A stretch of 28,324 nt of DNA from a virus, in IMG/VR virus record IMGVR_UViG_3300042883_000475, positions 1-28,324 of that record; one strand, given 5' to 3'. Both the position numbers and the translations under genes were made by a program. A model generated the notes under the pieces. The model did not search any database. It was not told the origin of the DNA and saw nothing but the letters and a program-made list of their open reading frames with translations. Positions 1 to 8,497 of this stretch are shown here, one piece after another; the first letter of the stretch is position 1, and every line of letters starts with the position of its first letter.

Positions 1-2
1 AT

Positions 3-41
3 ATTGATAATGATTTTTTAAAATACTATAAAGAAAATTAA
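3..41 (+). CDS. Possible 3' end of an upstream gene (partial)
   Basis: The reading frame beginning at base 3 is open from the left edge to a TAA at 39-41 and has a plausible coding composition (Asp, Asn, Lys, Tyr, Glu codons). The other two plus frames stop within the first 21 bases. Twelve codons are too few to assign anything, and AT-rich spacer could look the same. Only the sequence to the left of the window can settle whether a gene ends here. Confidence 0.25.
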   Translation: MDNDFLKYYKEN

Positions 42-51
42 ATAAAAAAAT

Positions 52-3000
52 ATGAGTACAAATAAATTAATAAATGGTTCATTATCAGCAAATACACTTA
101 ATTTAAGAACTATAGGTGCGACTGCTTCAATAACTAATTTAGGTATTGATTCTAATGGTAATGTGGTATCTGGTTTAACTGGTGGTGGTAGTAGTGGTCC
201 TATATCAGTGGTTAATACTTCTTCTTTATTTTCAACTGGATTAGCTAATACTGGTATAAATGCAAGTGGTGTTACATATTCAATATTTTTTGGTGAGAAT
301 GCTGGTAATACCGCAAATAACTCATCAAGTTCAAATTTCTTAGGTAATAGTGCTGGTTATCAAGCGACCAATGCAGCTAATTCAAATTTTCTTGGTACCA
401 GTTCTGGTTATCAAGCTGTTGGTGCAACTAATTCAAATTTCTTAGGTCAAGGGGCTGGTTTTGCTGCTACTAATGCAAATAACTCTAATTTCTTTGGTTG
501 GAATGCTGGTGTTGTTGCAACTGGTGCACATCATTCTAATTTTTTAGGTTATCAAGCTGGTAATCAAGCAACTAATGCTTATTATTCCAATTTCATAGGC
601 GCTACTGCTGGTGAAAATGCGACTGCTGCGCGCCAATCTAATTTTATTGGTGTTAGCGCTGGTTTGAACGCTACTAACGCTGGTAGTTCAAATTTCATCG
701 GTCAAGGGGCTGGTGAAAATGCAATTGATGCATCTAATTCAAATTTCATAGGCGCTACTGCTGGTGGTAGTGCGACTAATGCTAGTAGTTCTAATTTCAT
801 TGGTGGTAATGCTGGTTATTTTGCAACTGATGCTTCTAATTCAACTTTCATTGGTGTTGCTGCTGGTCAAAACGCAACTAATGCACATCATTCAAATTTC
901 TTAGGTTATTATGCTGGTTATGAAGCAACTGTTTCTTACCAATCTAATTTCATTGGTTCACAAGCTGGTAAATACGCAAGTAATGCTAATGATTCAAATT
1001 TCATTGGTACTATTGCTGGTAGCGGTGCGACTTATGCTAGTTCTTCTAATTTCATTGGTAATTATGCTGGTTATAAAGCAACTAATGCTAGTGCTTCTAA
1101 CTTCATGGGTAATTATGCTGGTACTAATGCAACTGGAGCTAGTGCTTCAAATTTCTTTGGTCAATCGGCTGGTAGTTCTGCTAGTAACGCTTATCAATCA
1201 AATTTCATTGGTGGTAGTGCTGGTGAGTTAGCAACTAACGCTTATCAATCTAATTTCTTAGGTTATTATGCTGGTAATGCCGCAAGTGATAGTTATCTAT
1301 CAAATTTCATCGGTAATAGTGCTGGTCAAAGTGCAACTAATGCATCTAATTCAAATTTCATTGGTAATAGTACTGGCTATCAAGCTGATAACGCTAATTA
1401 TTCTAATTTCATCGGTTATAGTGCTGGTTATCAAGCAACTAACGCTGGTAGTGCAAATTTCATTGGTACACAATCTGGGTATCAAGCAAGTGGCGCATCT
1501 TATTCAAATTTCATTGGTAGTGGGTCTGGTGGGTATGCAACTAATGCTTACCAATCTAATTTCATTGGTAATTATGCTGGTGCTAATGCAACTGATGCTT
1601 ATAATTCAAATTTCATTGGCGGTAGTGCTGGTCAAGGTGCTAGTAACGCTTATAATTCAAATTTCTTTGGTTTATACGCTGGTTTTAGTGCAACATACGC
1701 AAATTATTCAAATATATTTGGTTATTTTGCTGGTCAAGATGCAGCTAATGCGAATAACTCAAATTTCATTGGTTATTATGCTGGTTATAAAGCAACTTAT
1801 GCTGCTCAATCTAATTTTATTGGTAATAATGCTGGTAGTGGCGCTACTAATGCTTATAATGCAAATTTCATCGGTACTAATTCTGGTGCTTACGCAACTG
1901 GAGCTACTAGTTCAAATTTCTTTGGTGCTGGTGCTGGTCAAGGAGCAACTAATGCATCATCTTCTAATTTCATTGGTGTTAGTGCTGGTTTGAACGCAAC
2001 TGGTGCATATGAGTCAAATTTCATTGGTAGTCAAGCTGGTGCTGGTGCAATAAATGCTTATCGTTCAACTTTTTCTGGTTATCGAACTGGTGTTGGCGCT
2101 ACTAATGCTAGACATTCTAATTTCTTTGGTAGTCTTGCTGGTGTTAATGCAACTAATTCATCTTACTCTAACTTTTTAGGTTATCAAGCTGGTCAACTAG
2201 CAAGTGGTGCAACTAATTCAAATTTCTTTGGTAAAAATACTGGTTGGAGGGCAGCTAATGCAAGTAATTCAACTTTCTCTGGTCAATATGCTGGTTATGA
2301 TGCAACTAACGCATCAGGGTCAAATTTCATTGGTAATTATGCTGGTTGGAATGCAACTAACGCTAATAATTCCAATTTCTTTGGTTTTAATGCTGGTTTT
2401 CAATCAACTGGTGCAGCTGGTTCAAATTTCATTGGTTCTCAAGCTGGTTATGTAGCAGCTAGTGCTACTAACTCAAATTTTATGGGTACTAATTCTGGTT
2501 ATTTTTCAACATATGCCAATGATTCAAATTTCTTTGGTTATCAAGCTGGTAATCGTGCGACTAGTGCTAGTACTTCTAATTTCTTAGGTTATCAAGCTGG
2601 TAGTGGTGCTACTAACGCAACTAACTCTAACTTCATAGGTAATAATACTGCTAAAGGTGCAACTGGTGCACGTGATTCAAATTTCATGGGTGTTCAAGCT
2701 GGTGATAGTGCAAGTGGTGCGTATGGTTCAAATTTCTTTGGTTTTCAAACTGGTTCTTATGCGACTAATGCTAGTAATTCAAATTTCATAGGTACATCTG
2801 CTGGATATCAGGCGACTAATGCAACATTGGCAAATTTCATTGGTGCTGGTGCTGGTCAAGGTTCGACTGACGCAATTTATTCAAATTTCATTGGTTATAA
2901 CGCTGGTGCTTATGCATATAGTGCTACTAACTCTAATTTCATTGGTGATGGTTCTGGGGGTGGGGCAACTGATGCAAAATATTCAAATTTCCTTGGTTAT

Positions 3001-3432
3001 CGAGCTGGTAATAATGCAGATAGCGCATCTTATTCTAATTTAATTGGATTTAACGCTGGTAAAAGTTTTATCAGTAATTATATAGGTTCAAATAATATTA
3101 TTATTGGTACTAATGTAACTTTACTAAGTGGAGCTACTAATAGTATTAATATAGGTGGGGTATTATTTGGAAGCGGAACTTATTCAGCAATAACTGGTAA
3201 TCCATCTAAACTTGCAGTATCAACTGGTAAAATAGGTATAGGTGTAATTTCTCCAACTGAAAAACTAGACGTTGGGGGTGCTATTAAAATAGCGTCAAAT
3301 AGTTATACTAGTTTAACTAATGGTGCTACAACCCCAGTACCAAATGGTGGGGCTGGTACTATGGTATTTGATACTGTTAACTTACATTTCTTTGGTTGGA
3401 ATGGAACTTCTTGGAGACAATTAGATAACTAA
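52..3432 (+). CDS. Giant tail fibre / adhesin with a 17-residue repeat array
   Basis: Predicted 1126-residue fibre, probably a trimeric host-binding appendage. Residues 1-76 form a head that shares the TNLGxDxNGxVVSGxTGG module with the fibre gene at 15577. Residues 77-994 are 54 consecutive 17-residue units, consensus SNF(I/F/L)GxxAGxxATNAxx, followed by a partial unit at 995. The array has no Cys or Pro and few charged residues, which suits a repetitive beta-roll or beta-solenoid. Its IG/AG/A rhythm recalls YadA-type head repeats (inference). The C-terminus (about 1040-1126) has asparagine- and glycine-rich IIIG/INIG strands, a KIGIGxxSPTEKLDVxG segment and a final FxGWNGTSW motif, all common in phage fibre tips. 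The ATG follows an A-rich leader without Shine-Dalgarno. A strong hairpin terminator lies 15 bases after the stop. Fibre assignment is firm; the receptor is unknown. Confidence 0.85.
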   Translation: MSTNKLINGSLSANTLNLRTIGATASITNLGIDSNGNVVSGLTGGGSSGPISVVNTSSLFSTGLANTGINASGVTYSIFFGENAGNTANNSSSSNFLGNSAGYQATNAANSNFLGTSSGYQAVGATNSNFLGQGAGFAATNANNSNFFGWNAGVVATGAHHSNFLGYQAGNQATNAYYSNFIGATAGENATAARQSNFIGVSAGLNATNAGSSNFIGQGAGENAIDASNSNFIGATAGGSATNASSSNFIGGNAGYFATDASNSTFIGVAAGQNATNAHHSNFLGYYAGYEATVSYQSNFIGSQAGKYASNANDSNFIGTIAGSGATYASSSNFIGNYAGYKATNASASNFMGNYAGTNATGASASNFFGQSAGSSASNAYQSNFIGGSAGELATNAYQSNFLGYYAGNAASDSYLSNFIGNSAGQSATNASNSNFIGNSTGYQADNANYSNFIGYSAGYQATNAGSANFIGTQSGYQASGASYSNFIGSGSGGYATNAYQSNFIGNYAGANATDAYNSNFIGGSAGQGASNAYNSNFFGLYAGFSATYANYSNIFGYFAGQDAANANNSNFIGYYAGYKATYAAQSNFIGNNAGSGATNAYNANFIGTNSGAYATGATSSNFFGAGAGQGATNASSSNFIGVSAGLNATGAYESNFIGSQAGAGAINAYRSTFSGYRTGVGATNARHSNFFGSLAGVNATNSSYSNFLGYQAGQLASGATNSNFFGKNTGWRAANASNSTFSGQYAGYDATNASGSNFIGNYAGWNATNANNSNFFGFNAGFQSTGAAGSNFIGSQAGYVAASATNSNFMGTNSGYFSTYANDSNFFGYQAGNRATSASTSNFLGYQAGSGATNATNSNFIGNNTAKGATGARDSNFMGVQAGDSASGAYGSNFFGFQTGSYATNASNSNFIGTSAGYQATNATLANFIGAGAGQGSTDAIYSNFIGYNAGAYAYSATNSNFIGDGSGGGATDAKYSNFLGYRAGNNADSASYSNLIGFNAGKSFISNYIGSNNIIIGTNVTLLSGATNSINIGGVLFGSGTYSAITGNPSKLAVSTGKIGIGVISPTEKLDVGGAIKIASNSYTSLTNGATTPVPNGGAGTMVFDTVNLHFFGWNGTSWRQLDN
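280..3033 (+). repeat. 54 tandem 51-bp units (17 codons each)
   Basis: The first unit begins at codon 77 (base 280) and the 55th, partial unit begins at codon 995 (base 3034). The distance is 2754 bases, exactly 54 x 51, so the array has kept period without one insertion or deletion. Framework positions (S1 N2 F3 G5 A8 G9 A12 T13 A15) are conserved. Positions 6-7, 10-11 and 16-17 vary in nearly every unit, as expected for exposed residues. DNA identity between units is partial, so the array is diversified rather than freshly amplified. Confidence 0.9.
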
Positions 3433-3447
3433 CAATAATAAATAAAA

Positions 3448-3472
3448 AAAGCTGGGATAACGTCTCAGCTTT
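3448..3472 (+). terminator. Intrinsic terminator after the giant fibre
   Basis: A 10-bp stem (AAAGCTGGGA paired with TCTCAGCTTT, one G-T wobble) encloses the loop TAACG. It is preceded by an A-run and followed by a T-rich stretch. It lies 15 bases beyond the fibre stop codon and separates it from the next gene, which has its own candidate promoter. Confidence 0.8.
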
Positions 3473-3484
3473 ATTCGTTTTATA

Positions 3485-3495
3485 GATATTTATAA
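3485..3495 (+). promoter_or_regulatory. Candidate phage promoter element (ATATTTATA) before the 124-residue gene
   Basis: GATATTTATAA lies between the upstream terminator and the ATG at 3509, 24 bases before it. The same ATATTTAT(A/T) core precedes most predicted transcription-unit starts in this window. Its role as a promoter is inferred from recurrence and position only. Confidence 0.4.
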
Positions 3496-3508
3496 TAAAA
3501 CAAATAAT

Positions 3509-3883
3509 ATGGATTTCCAAATTAACAAAAACTCAACATTGCCAGTATTAAAACTTGAACTTATTCAAGATGGTATAAACAATTATACACATTTTTTTGA
3601 TTTAGTTCAGAATGCTATCATATATTTTAGTATGACTGATATTAAAACTGGTGTTAAACATATTTCTAGAAAAATTGCTGGGTTGTCACCTAAGACACAA
3701 TATGTTGGTTGCAGTATAGAAGAATACTATTTAACATATAAATTCACTAAAAAAGAAACCTCAAAACCAGGAACCTATTTAGGTCAATTTACAATTGAAT
3801 TTTTAGATGGTTCTGGAACATTAATCGTACCTATTAGAGAAGAACTTTATATCCAAATTTTAGAAGGTAGTATAAAAAAATAA
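3509..3883 (+). CDS. Small beta-rich structural protein, baseplate/fibre-adaptor type (BppU N-domain-like)
   Basis: 124 residues, no signal peptide or membrane segment. The pattern is that of a single beta-sandwich domain seen at the N-terminus of phage upper-baseplate (BppU-like) proteins: an opening strand ending in LELIQDG, a strand with IYFSMTDIKTG (about 38-50), then a Y-rich stretch, a GTYLGQF strand (about 88-95), a DGSGTLIVP turn-strand and a closing YIQIL strand. It sits just downstream of the giant fibre and has its own candidate promoter. I infer that it links or caps a fibre or baseplate component. The match is to a general fold signature remembered from the family, not to specific residues, so the name is tentative. 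Confidence 0.5.
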   Translation: MDFQINKNSTLPVLKLELIQDGINNYTHFFDLVQNAIIYFSMTDIKTGVKHISRKIAGLSPKTQYVGCSIEEYYLTYKFTKKETSKPGTYLGQFTIEFLDGSGTLIVPIREELYIQILEGSIKK

Positions 3884-3891
3884 TATTATTA

Positions 3892-3921
3892 TTGTTTATT
3901 AAAATTTTTACCCTATATTTG
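3892..3921 (+). promoter_or_regulatory. Bacteroidota-type promoter for the DNA polymerase
   Basis: TTG (3892-3894), a 19-base spacer, then TATATTTG (3914-3921) fits the known Bacteroidota primary-sigma consensus (TTTG-N19-21-TAnnTTTG). Transcription would start about 4-8 bases later, leaving only roughly 8-12 bases before the ATG at 3938. The ATATTTAT element found before the structural genes is absent here. Confidence 0.55.
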
Positions 3922-3937
3922 TAAAAAAAACATATAT

Positions 3938-6900
3938 ATGGAAATGGAAAAAGTTAGTTTTGAAGTAATCGAACAATTTCTTGAAGGGAGTGATTCTCAA
4001 GAGTATATTGTAGGTATTGAATCTTCATATTCTGAAAATATCGTCTACTTAATTATTAATGACCCAGAAACTGGTAAACGTATCGAATTACACAAATTCA
4101 AACCTTTTATGTGGGTTAAAGAAGAAGTTGTTAAAAGACTTTATGGTGGTAATAGAAGGAAAATACAAGAAATTTGTAAAAAAAATAGTATTAGATTCAA
4201 AAAATTAAGAACTTTAGATGATAATGGTGATGAACCAGAACGTATGTCTAATGGTTATAAATATTTAGTAACTATATCTGGTCAAGGATATTCAGCTTTA
4301 CAAGATTTTTTCAGACATGGTGGTGTAGACCCTAGACATGAAGATAATAGAAAATTATTCACAGCTTTTTCACCAGACGAACAATTTCTTATTCAAACTG
4401 GTAAACGTTTATTTAAAGGAACTGATGATTATAATGATGTTCATAGACTTCAATTTGACCTTGAAACCGAAGGATTAGACCCAGATATTAATGGTATATT
4501 TCAAATCGGTATAAAAGATAATAAAGGTTATGAAATAATTTTAGAAACTAAAGGTGCTGATGGTAAAGAACGTAGAGCATCTGAACGTACTAATATTAAA
4601 GAATTTTTTAAAATACTTTATGATTTAAAACCAGATATTATCACAGCATATAATTCAGAGAACTTTGATTGGCCTTTCATAGAAAAAAGATGTGAAAGAT
4701 TAGGTTTAGATTTTCATAATATAGTTAAAACTTTAAACCCTAATGTAAAAGTTAAAAGAAAAGATGCTATGCTTAAGCTTGGTGGTGAACAAGAAGCTTA
4801 TAAACAGACTTATATATGGGGTATCAATGTTTTAGATATCTCACACTCAGTTCGTAGAGCACAAGCCATTAATTCAAGTATTAAAAAATGGTCACTAAAA
4901 TATATTACACAATTTTCTGGTGTAGCAAAACCTAATCGAGTTTATGTTAATGGTGATGTTATTAATAAAACTTGGTCTGATACTAGAGACCATTGGTTTA
5001 ATGACACTAATGGTACATGGGGATTATTAGATGATAATGAATTAGAAGAAAATTGTAAAATAGTTAAAGGAGATTATATTGTTCAAAGATATTTATTAGA
5101 TGACCTTTGGGAAACTGAACAAGTTGATGGTATATATAATCAAGCAGCATATTTAATTGCTAAAATATTACCAACTTCTTATATGAGAAGTTCTACAATG
5201 GGTACAGCTGGTCAATGGAAATTAATCATGGCTGCTTGGTCATATGAAAATAATTTAGCAATACCTGAATTACAAAATAAAAGAGAGTTTACTGGTGGTC
5301 TTTCAAGATTACTTGAAGTAGGGTTTGCTAAGAACGTTGTGAAGGCCGATTTCGCTGCGTTATATCCAAAAACAGAGTTAACACATGGTATATTCCCATC
5401 GTTAGATATATCTGGCGTTATGGAGGGTCTATTGACTTATGTTGTTGATAAACGTGATGAATTTAAATTCTTAACTAGTGAACATAAAGATAAATCAAAA
5501 GATTTAGCAACTAAATTAGAAGAAAGAAGGGATACTTTAACACCAGAAGAAATTGAAAAAGTAGGGAAAGCAATTAAGAAACATAAGAAATTAGCTTCCA
5601 ATTATGATAAGAAACAATTACCTCTTAAAATATTAGCCAACTCATTCTTTGGTGCGTATGGTGCTCCTTATATATTTAACTGGGGTGATTCAGATTGTGC
5701 TGAGGAAACAACATGTAGAGGTAGACAATATTTACGTTTAATGGTTCGTTTCTTTACTGAGAAATATGGTTTTAGAGCGTTGGTATTAGATACAGATGGT
5801 TGTAACTTTGCTATTCCAGAAAATATTGATGAAGTTAAATATTTTACAAACGCTAGTCATTGGAAAACTAATCATTATGAAGTGGGTCAAGAATTAATTG
5901 GTCTTGATGCTGTATTAGCTGAATTCAATGAAGCTTATATGTTAGGTAGAATGGGATTAGATATTGATGATATTTGCGATGCTACAATAAATTTTGCTAG
6001 AAAGAATTACGCTAACGATATTGATGGTAAAGTTAAATTAGTTGGTAATAGTATTAAATCTAAAGCAATGCCAGAATATATCGAAGAATTTATCGATAAG
6101 GGTGTTAGAATGTTATTGGATGATAGAGGTTATGAATTTATTGAATATTATTACGAACATGTAAATAAAATATATAGTTACCAAATACCAGCATTAAAAA
6201 TGGCTTCAAAATCTAGGGTTAAAATGACACCTAAGAATTATGTTGATGTTTATTGTAAAGGAACTAATAAAGCTGGTGCTGCTAAAGCTAGACAAGCTTA
6301 TATGGAATTAATTATAGCTAATAATTTAGATGTTAATTTAGGTGATACAATTTATTATATTAATACTGGTGAAGCAAAATCACATAGTGATATTAAAGCT
6401 ATTAAAAATAAAGATAACGGTCAAACACATGTTGAATTTAATTGTAAATTAATACCTCAAGAACAAATTGATTTAGACCCTAATTTAATTAATACTGAAT
6501 ATAATGTACCTAAATATTTAGAAGCATTTAATAAACGTATTAAACCATTATTAGTTTGTTTTGACCCAGAAATTAGATATGATATTATTGTTAATGTAGT
6601 TAAAGATAGGAAAACTAAATTACTTAAGTTAGAAGATAGAAATGTATTTACTGAGAAACAATGTAAATTAATGGCTGGTAAACCTTTTGAAGAATCTGAC
6701 CAAGATAGTTATGAAGCTCTTATGACTATGGAAGATAAAGAAATTAGATTCTGGGATTCAGTTAATAAAATACCAAATAATATTGAAGAAGAAGAATGGG
6801 AAATAATTAGAGCTGATTATCATATTAGATTAGCTAAAATGAAAGTTGATGGTATTTCTAAAGAGAAAGAAATGTTTGATACTATATGTAAGAATTTAAA

Positions 6901-7261
6901 ACCTATCGATTTTCAAATTATGACTGAAACTGGTGACTTATATAGAACTTTAGCTGACTTATTTTATATTGATGAAGAAACTGGAATGTTAATATCTAAA
7001 AAATGGCGTGAATCTATTTATTCAGTTTCCAATATATTCGATTATTTAGAGATAGTTAAAGAGCGTGAATTATTTATTAACACTATTGAAGGTGATTATA
7101 GTTATGATGATAAATTTAATATGTGGTTAAATAAAGATAATTGCAATGAATTTAAAACTGAATATATAGACTTAGAAGATGATAAACCTATATTAATAAC
7201 TGAACCAGTTCTTGATGTTGTTCAAAGTAATGACATTAATGATGATGAATGGAATTTCTAA
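3938..7261 (+). CDS. Family B replicative DNA polymerase with 3'-5' exonuclease
   Basis: 1107 residues, longer than T4 gp43 (about 900). Proofreading motifs: Exo I DLETEG (D174, E176), Exo II YNSENFDWPF (N242, D244), Exo III YLLDD (Y385, D389). Polymerase motifs: A is DFAALYP (D471), B is KILANSFFGAYG (K564, N568, G572), and C is LDTDG (D618, D620). All catalytic carboxylates are present, so it should be active. Motif C departs from the usual YxDTDS in having Leu-Asp before DTD and Gly after it. Charged, less conserved sequence at about 505-560 separates motifs A and B. The gene stands alone with a host-type promoter, which suits early expression for phage genome replication. ATG 3938 is used; a second ATG is two codons downstream and cannot be excluded. 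A G/C hairpin follows the stop. Confidence 0.95.
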   Translation: MEMEKVSFEVIEQFLEGSDSQEYIVGIESSYSENIVYLIINDPETGKRIELHKFKPFMWVKEEVVKRLYGGNRRKIQEICKKNSIRFKKLRTLDDNGDEPERMSNGYKYLVTISGQGYSALQDFFRHGGVDPRHEDNRKLFTAFSPDEQFLIQTGKRLFKGTDDYNDVHRLQFDLETEGLDPDINGIFQIGIKDNKGYEIILETKGADGKERRASERTNIKEFFKILYDLKPDIITAYNSENFDWPFIEKRCERLGLDFHNIVKTLNPNVKVKRKDAMLKLGGEQEAYKQTYIWGINVLDISHSVRRAQAINSSIKKWSLKYITQFSGVAKPNRVYVNGDVINKTWSDTRDHWFNDTNGTWGLLDDNELEENCKIVKGDYIVQRYLLDDLWETEQVDGIYNQAAYLIAKILPTSYMRSSTMGTAGQWKLIMAAWSYENNLAIPELQNKREFTGGLSRLLEVGFAKNVVKADFAALYPKTELTHGIFPSLDISGVMEGLLTYVVDKRDEFKFLTSEHKDKSKDLATKLEERRDTLTPEEIEKVGKAIKKHKKLASNYDKKQLPLKILANSFFGAYGAPYIFNWGDSDCAEETTCRGRQYLRLMVRFFTEKYGFRALVLDTDGCNFAIPENIDEVKYFTNASHWKTNHYEVGQELIGLDAVLAEFNEAYMLGRMGLDIDDICDATINFARKNYANDIDGKVKLVGNSIKSKAMPEYIEEFIDKGVRMLLDDRGYEFIEYYYEHVNKIYSYQIPALKMASKSRVKMTPKNYVDVYCKGTNKAGAAKARQAYMELIIANNLDVNLGDTIYYINTGEAKSHSDIKAIKNKDNGQTHVEFNCKLIPQEQIDLDPNLINTEYNVPKYLEAFNKRIKPLLVCFDPEIRYDIIVNVVKDRKTKLLKLEDRNVFTEKQCKLMAGKPFEESDQDSYEALMTMEDKEIRFWDSVNKIPNNIEEEEWEIIRADYHIRLAKMKVDGISKEKEMFDTICKNLKPIDFQIMTETGDLYRTLADLFYIDEETGMLISKKWRESIYSVSNIFDYLEIVKERELFINTIEGDYSYDDKFNMWLNKDNCNEFKTEYIDLEDDKPILITEPVLDVVQSNDINDDEWNF

Positions 7262-7269
7262 ATAAATAA

Positions 7270-7290
7270 GGGGGGTTACCCCCCCCCCCC
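7270..7290. terminator. Bidirectional terminator hairpin GGGGGG-TTA-C12 between convergent genes
   Basis: Six G, loop TTA, then twelve C, inside AT-rich flanks between the stops of the polymerase (plus) and the neck gene (minus). The plus strand continues ATTATTTTTATTT. The minus strand reads GGGGGG TAA CCCCCC then TTATTTATTT. Both give a very stable stem followed by a T-rich tail. The C run is twice as long as the stem needs. Confidence 0.65.
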
Positions 7291-7297
7291 ATTATTT

Positions 7298-8446
7298 TTA
7301 TTTAATGTAGAACCCCATGGGACGAAATTTTAAATTTTTATTTAGGAATTCAGCTTCATTAGCGCCTCGTTCTAATTGTTTTGTTGAAGAAAGTCTATCT
7401 AATCTAGTATCTAATCTTTCTAATACAGCTTTTCTTTCTTCATTACCTTCAGATAATAATGAATCATAATCCATTGTTCTTTCAGCACCTTCTATACCAA
7501 TAACACCACCAAATTTACCTCTAGTTCTACCTAACGCTCTTTTAGCTTCAGCAATAAATAATTGACGTATTAATACTTTAGTTGGCTCATTAAATTTAGA
7601 GAAATCTAATTTAGCTAATGGCACTTCATTTGGTAACATAATAATATCTGAATTTGCTGCTCTACATTCATCTACATTTTCAGATGTTGTATCATAATAG
7701 TGATACCATACTTGACATCCAAGTAAATTCATACCACCACCTATACCAGTTTGATTTATAGCACCACCAAAAGATATCTTAGAACCAGGCGTACTCAATA
7801 AATGTAATAATCTAGTACCATCTGGTCCAGCAGTAATTTTATAAACTAAATCTGATTTAAGAATTCTATCTTTAAGATTCATATCACTTGCAGTAAGTAA
7901 TATATCATAAGCTGGTGCGATATAATAACCACCATAACCAGCTCCAGGCATACCAGAACCACCAGCACCAGTACCAATTTGAGCAAATCCACCACCTAAA
8001 CCATAGTTAAGACCACCATAATTAGCAAATAAAGCTTTATCAGTTGTTGGTGGAGTTACATATAATACTTCATTTATTTCTCTACCAGCTGGTATTTGAT
8101 AAACTTGTCTACCAGCTTCAATATTAATATAATCTTTTTTAAGTTCCCATGGTCCTCTTGTTTGAAGACCTACTTGTTTGGAATAAGCATATGTATATTG
8201 TGTGGTTAAATCTAGACTTCTAACACTTAATGCAAAAGCCATATCAGTTGTATCAACATTCTGACCTAATAATGATTGCCACTGATGCTCGATTAAAAAC
8301 TCATTTACATATTGTGCATAATCTTCAACAGCTATCTCTAAAAGAGTACATAATTGGTCATCATCCAATTCTACCTTTCTATAAGGTGCGCCCATGGATA
8401 CACGAAATTGTTCGAATATCCTTAATCTATCTTCATTTGGAACCAT
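7298..8446 (-). CDS. Neck protein, T4 gp13-like (virion structural)
   Basis: 382 residues. The N-terminus (about 8-60) has the pattern of phage neck proteins of the T4 gp13 group: an amphipathic helix, LGAP-type turn (here MGAPYRKVEL, 18-27), an acidic DDDQL segment and a long helix ending in EDYAQYVNEFLIEHQW. A glycine- and tyrosine-rich stretch at about 143-173 is extra. The C-terminus (about 285-370) is helical and charged, resembling the segment that packs against the portal or gp14. It would join capsid vertex to tail. It is third on the minus strand after helicase and glutaredoxin, with a 51-base spacer holding its own promoter-like element, so it may be transcribed separately. ATG start without Shine-Dalgarno. 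Structural role is likely; gp13 equivalence rests on remembered family pattern and context. Confidence 0.6.
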   Translation of the reverse strand: MVPNEDRLRIFEQFRVSMGAPYRKVELDDDQLCTLLEIAVEDYAQYVNEFLIEHQWQSLLGQNVDTTDMAFALSVRSLDLTTQYTYAYSKQVGLQTRGPWELKKDYINIEAGRQVYQIPAGREINEVLYVTPPTTDKALFANYGGLNYGLGGGFAQIGTGAGGSGMPGAGYGGYYIAPAYDILLTASDMNLKDRILKSDLVYKITAGPDGTRLLHLLSTPGSKISFGGAINQTGIGGGMNLLGCQVWYHYYDTTSENVDECRAANSDIIMLPNEVPLAKLDFSKFNEPTKVLIRQLFIAEAKRALGRTRGKFGGVIGIEGAERTMDYDSLLSEGNEERKAVLERLDTRLDRLSSTKQLERGANEAEFLNKNLKFRPMGFYIK

Positions 8447-8464
8447 ATTACTTTATTATTTAAT

Positions 8465-8475
8465 AATAAATATCT
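8465..8475 (-). promoter_or_regulatory. Candidate phage promoter element (AGATATTTATT) before the neck gene
   Basis: On the minus strand AGATATTTATT lies about 27 bases before the ATG at 8446, with TTG a little further upstream. It is in the glutaredoxin-neck spacer and could give the neck gene a late start independent of the helicase. Confidence 0.4.
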
Positions 8476-8497
8476 AATAATCCAAACAATTCTAATA

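Noticed and set aside
280-3033. CRISPR-like regularly spaced repeats
   Set aside because: The 51-bp units are contiguous and in frame with one long coding region, with no palindromic repeat or unique spacers and no cas genes.
911-3043. Overlapping plus-strand ORFs (911-1231, 1268-1993, 2204-2455, 2819-3043) inside the giant fibre, with Leu/Val/Ile-rich repeats
   Set aside because: They are the same 51-bp repeats read in another frame. The repeat units lack stops in that frame, and the hydrophobic periodic product follows automatically. No separate start signal is present.
280-3432. Diversity-generating retroelement target in the giant fibre
   Set aside because: Variable residues are spread through all repeats instead of a single 3' variable region, and no reverse transcriptase or template repeat is visible in the window.
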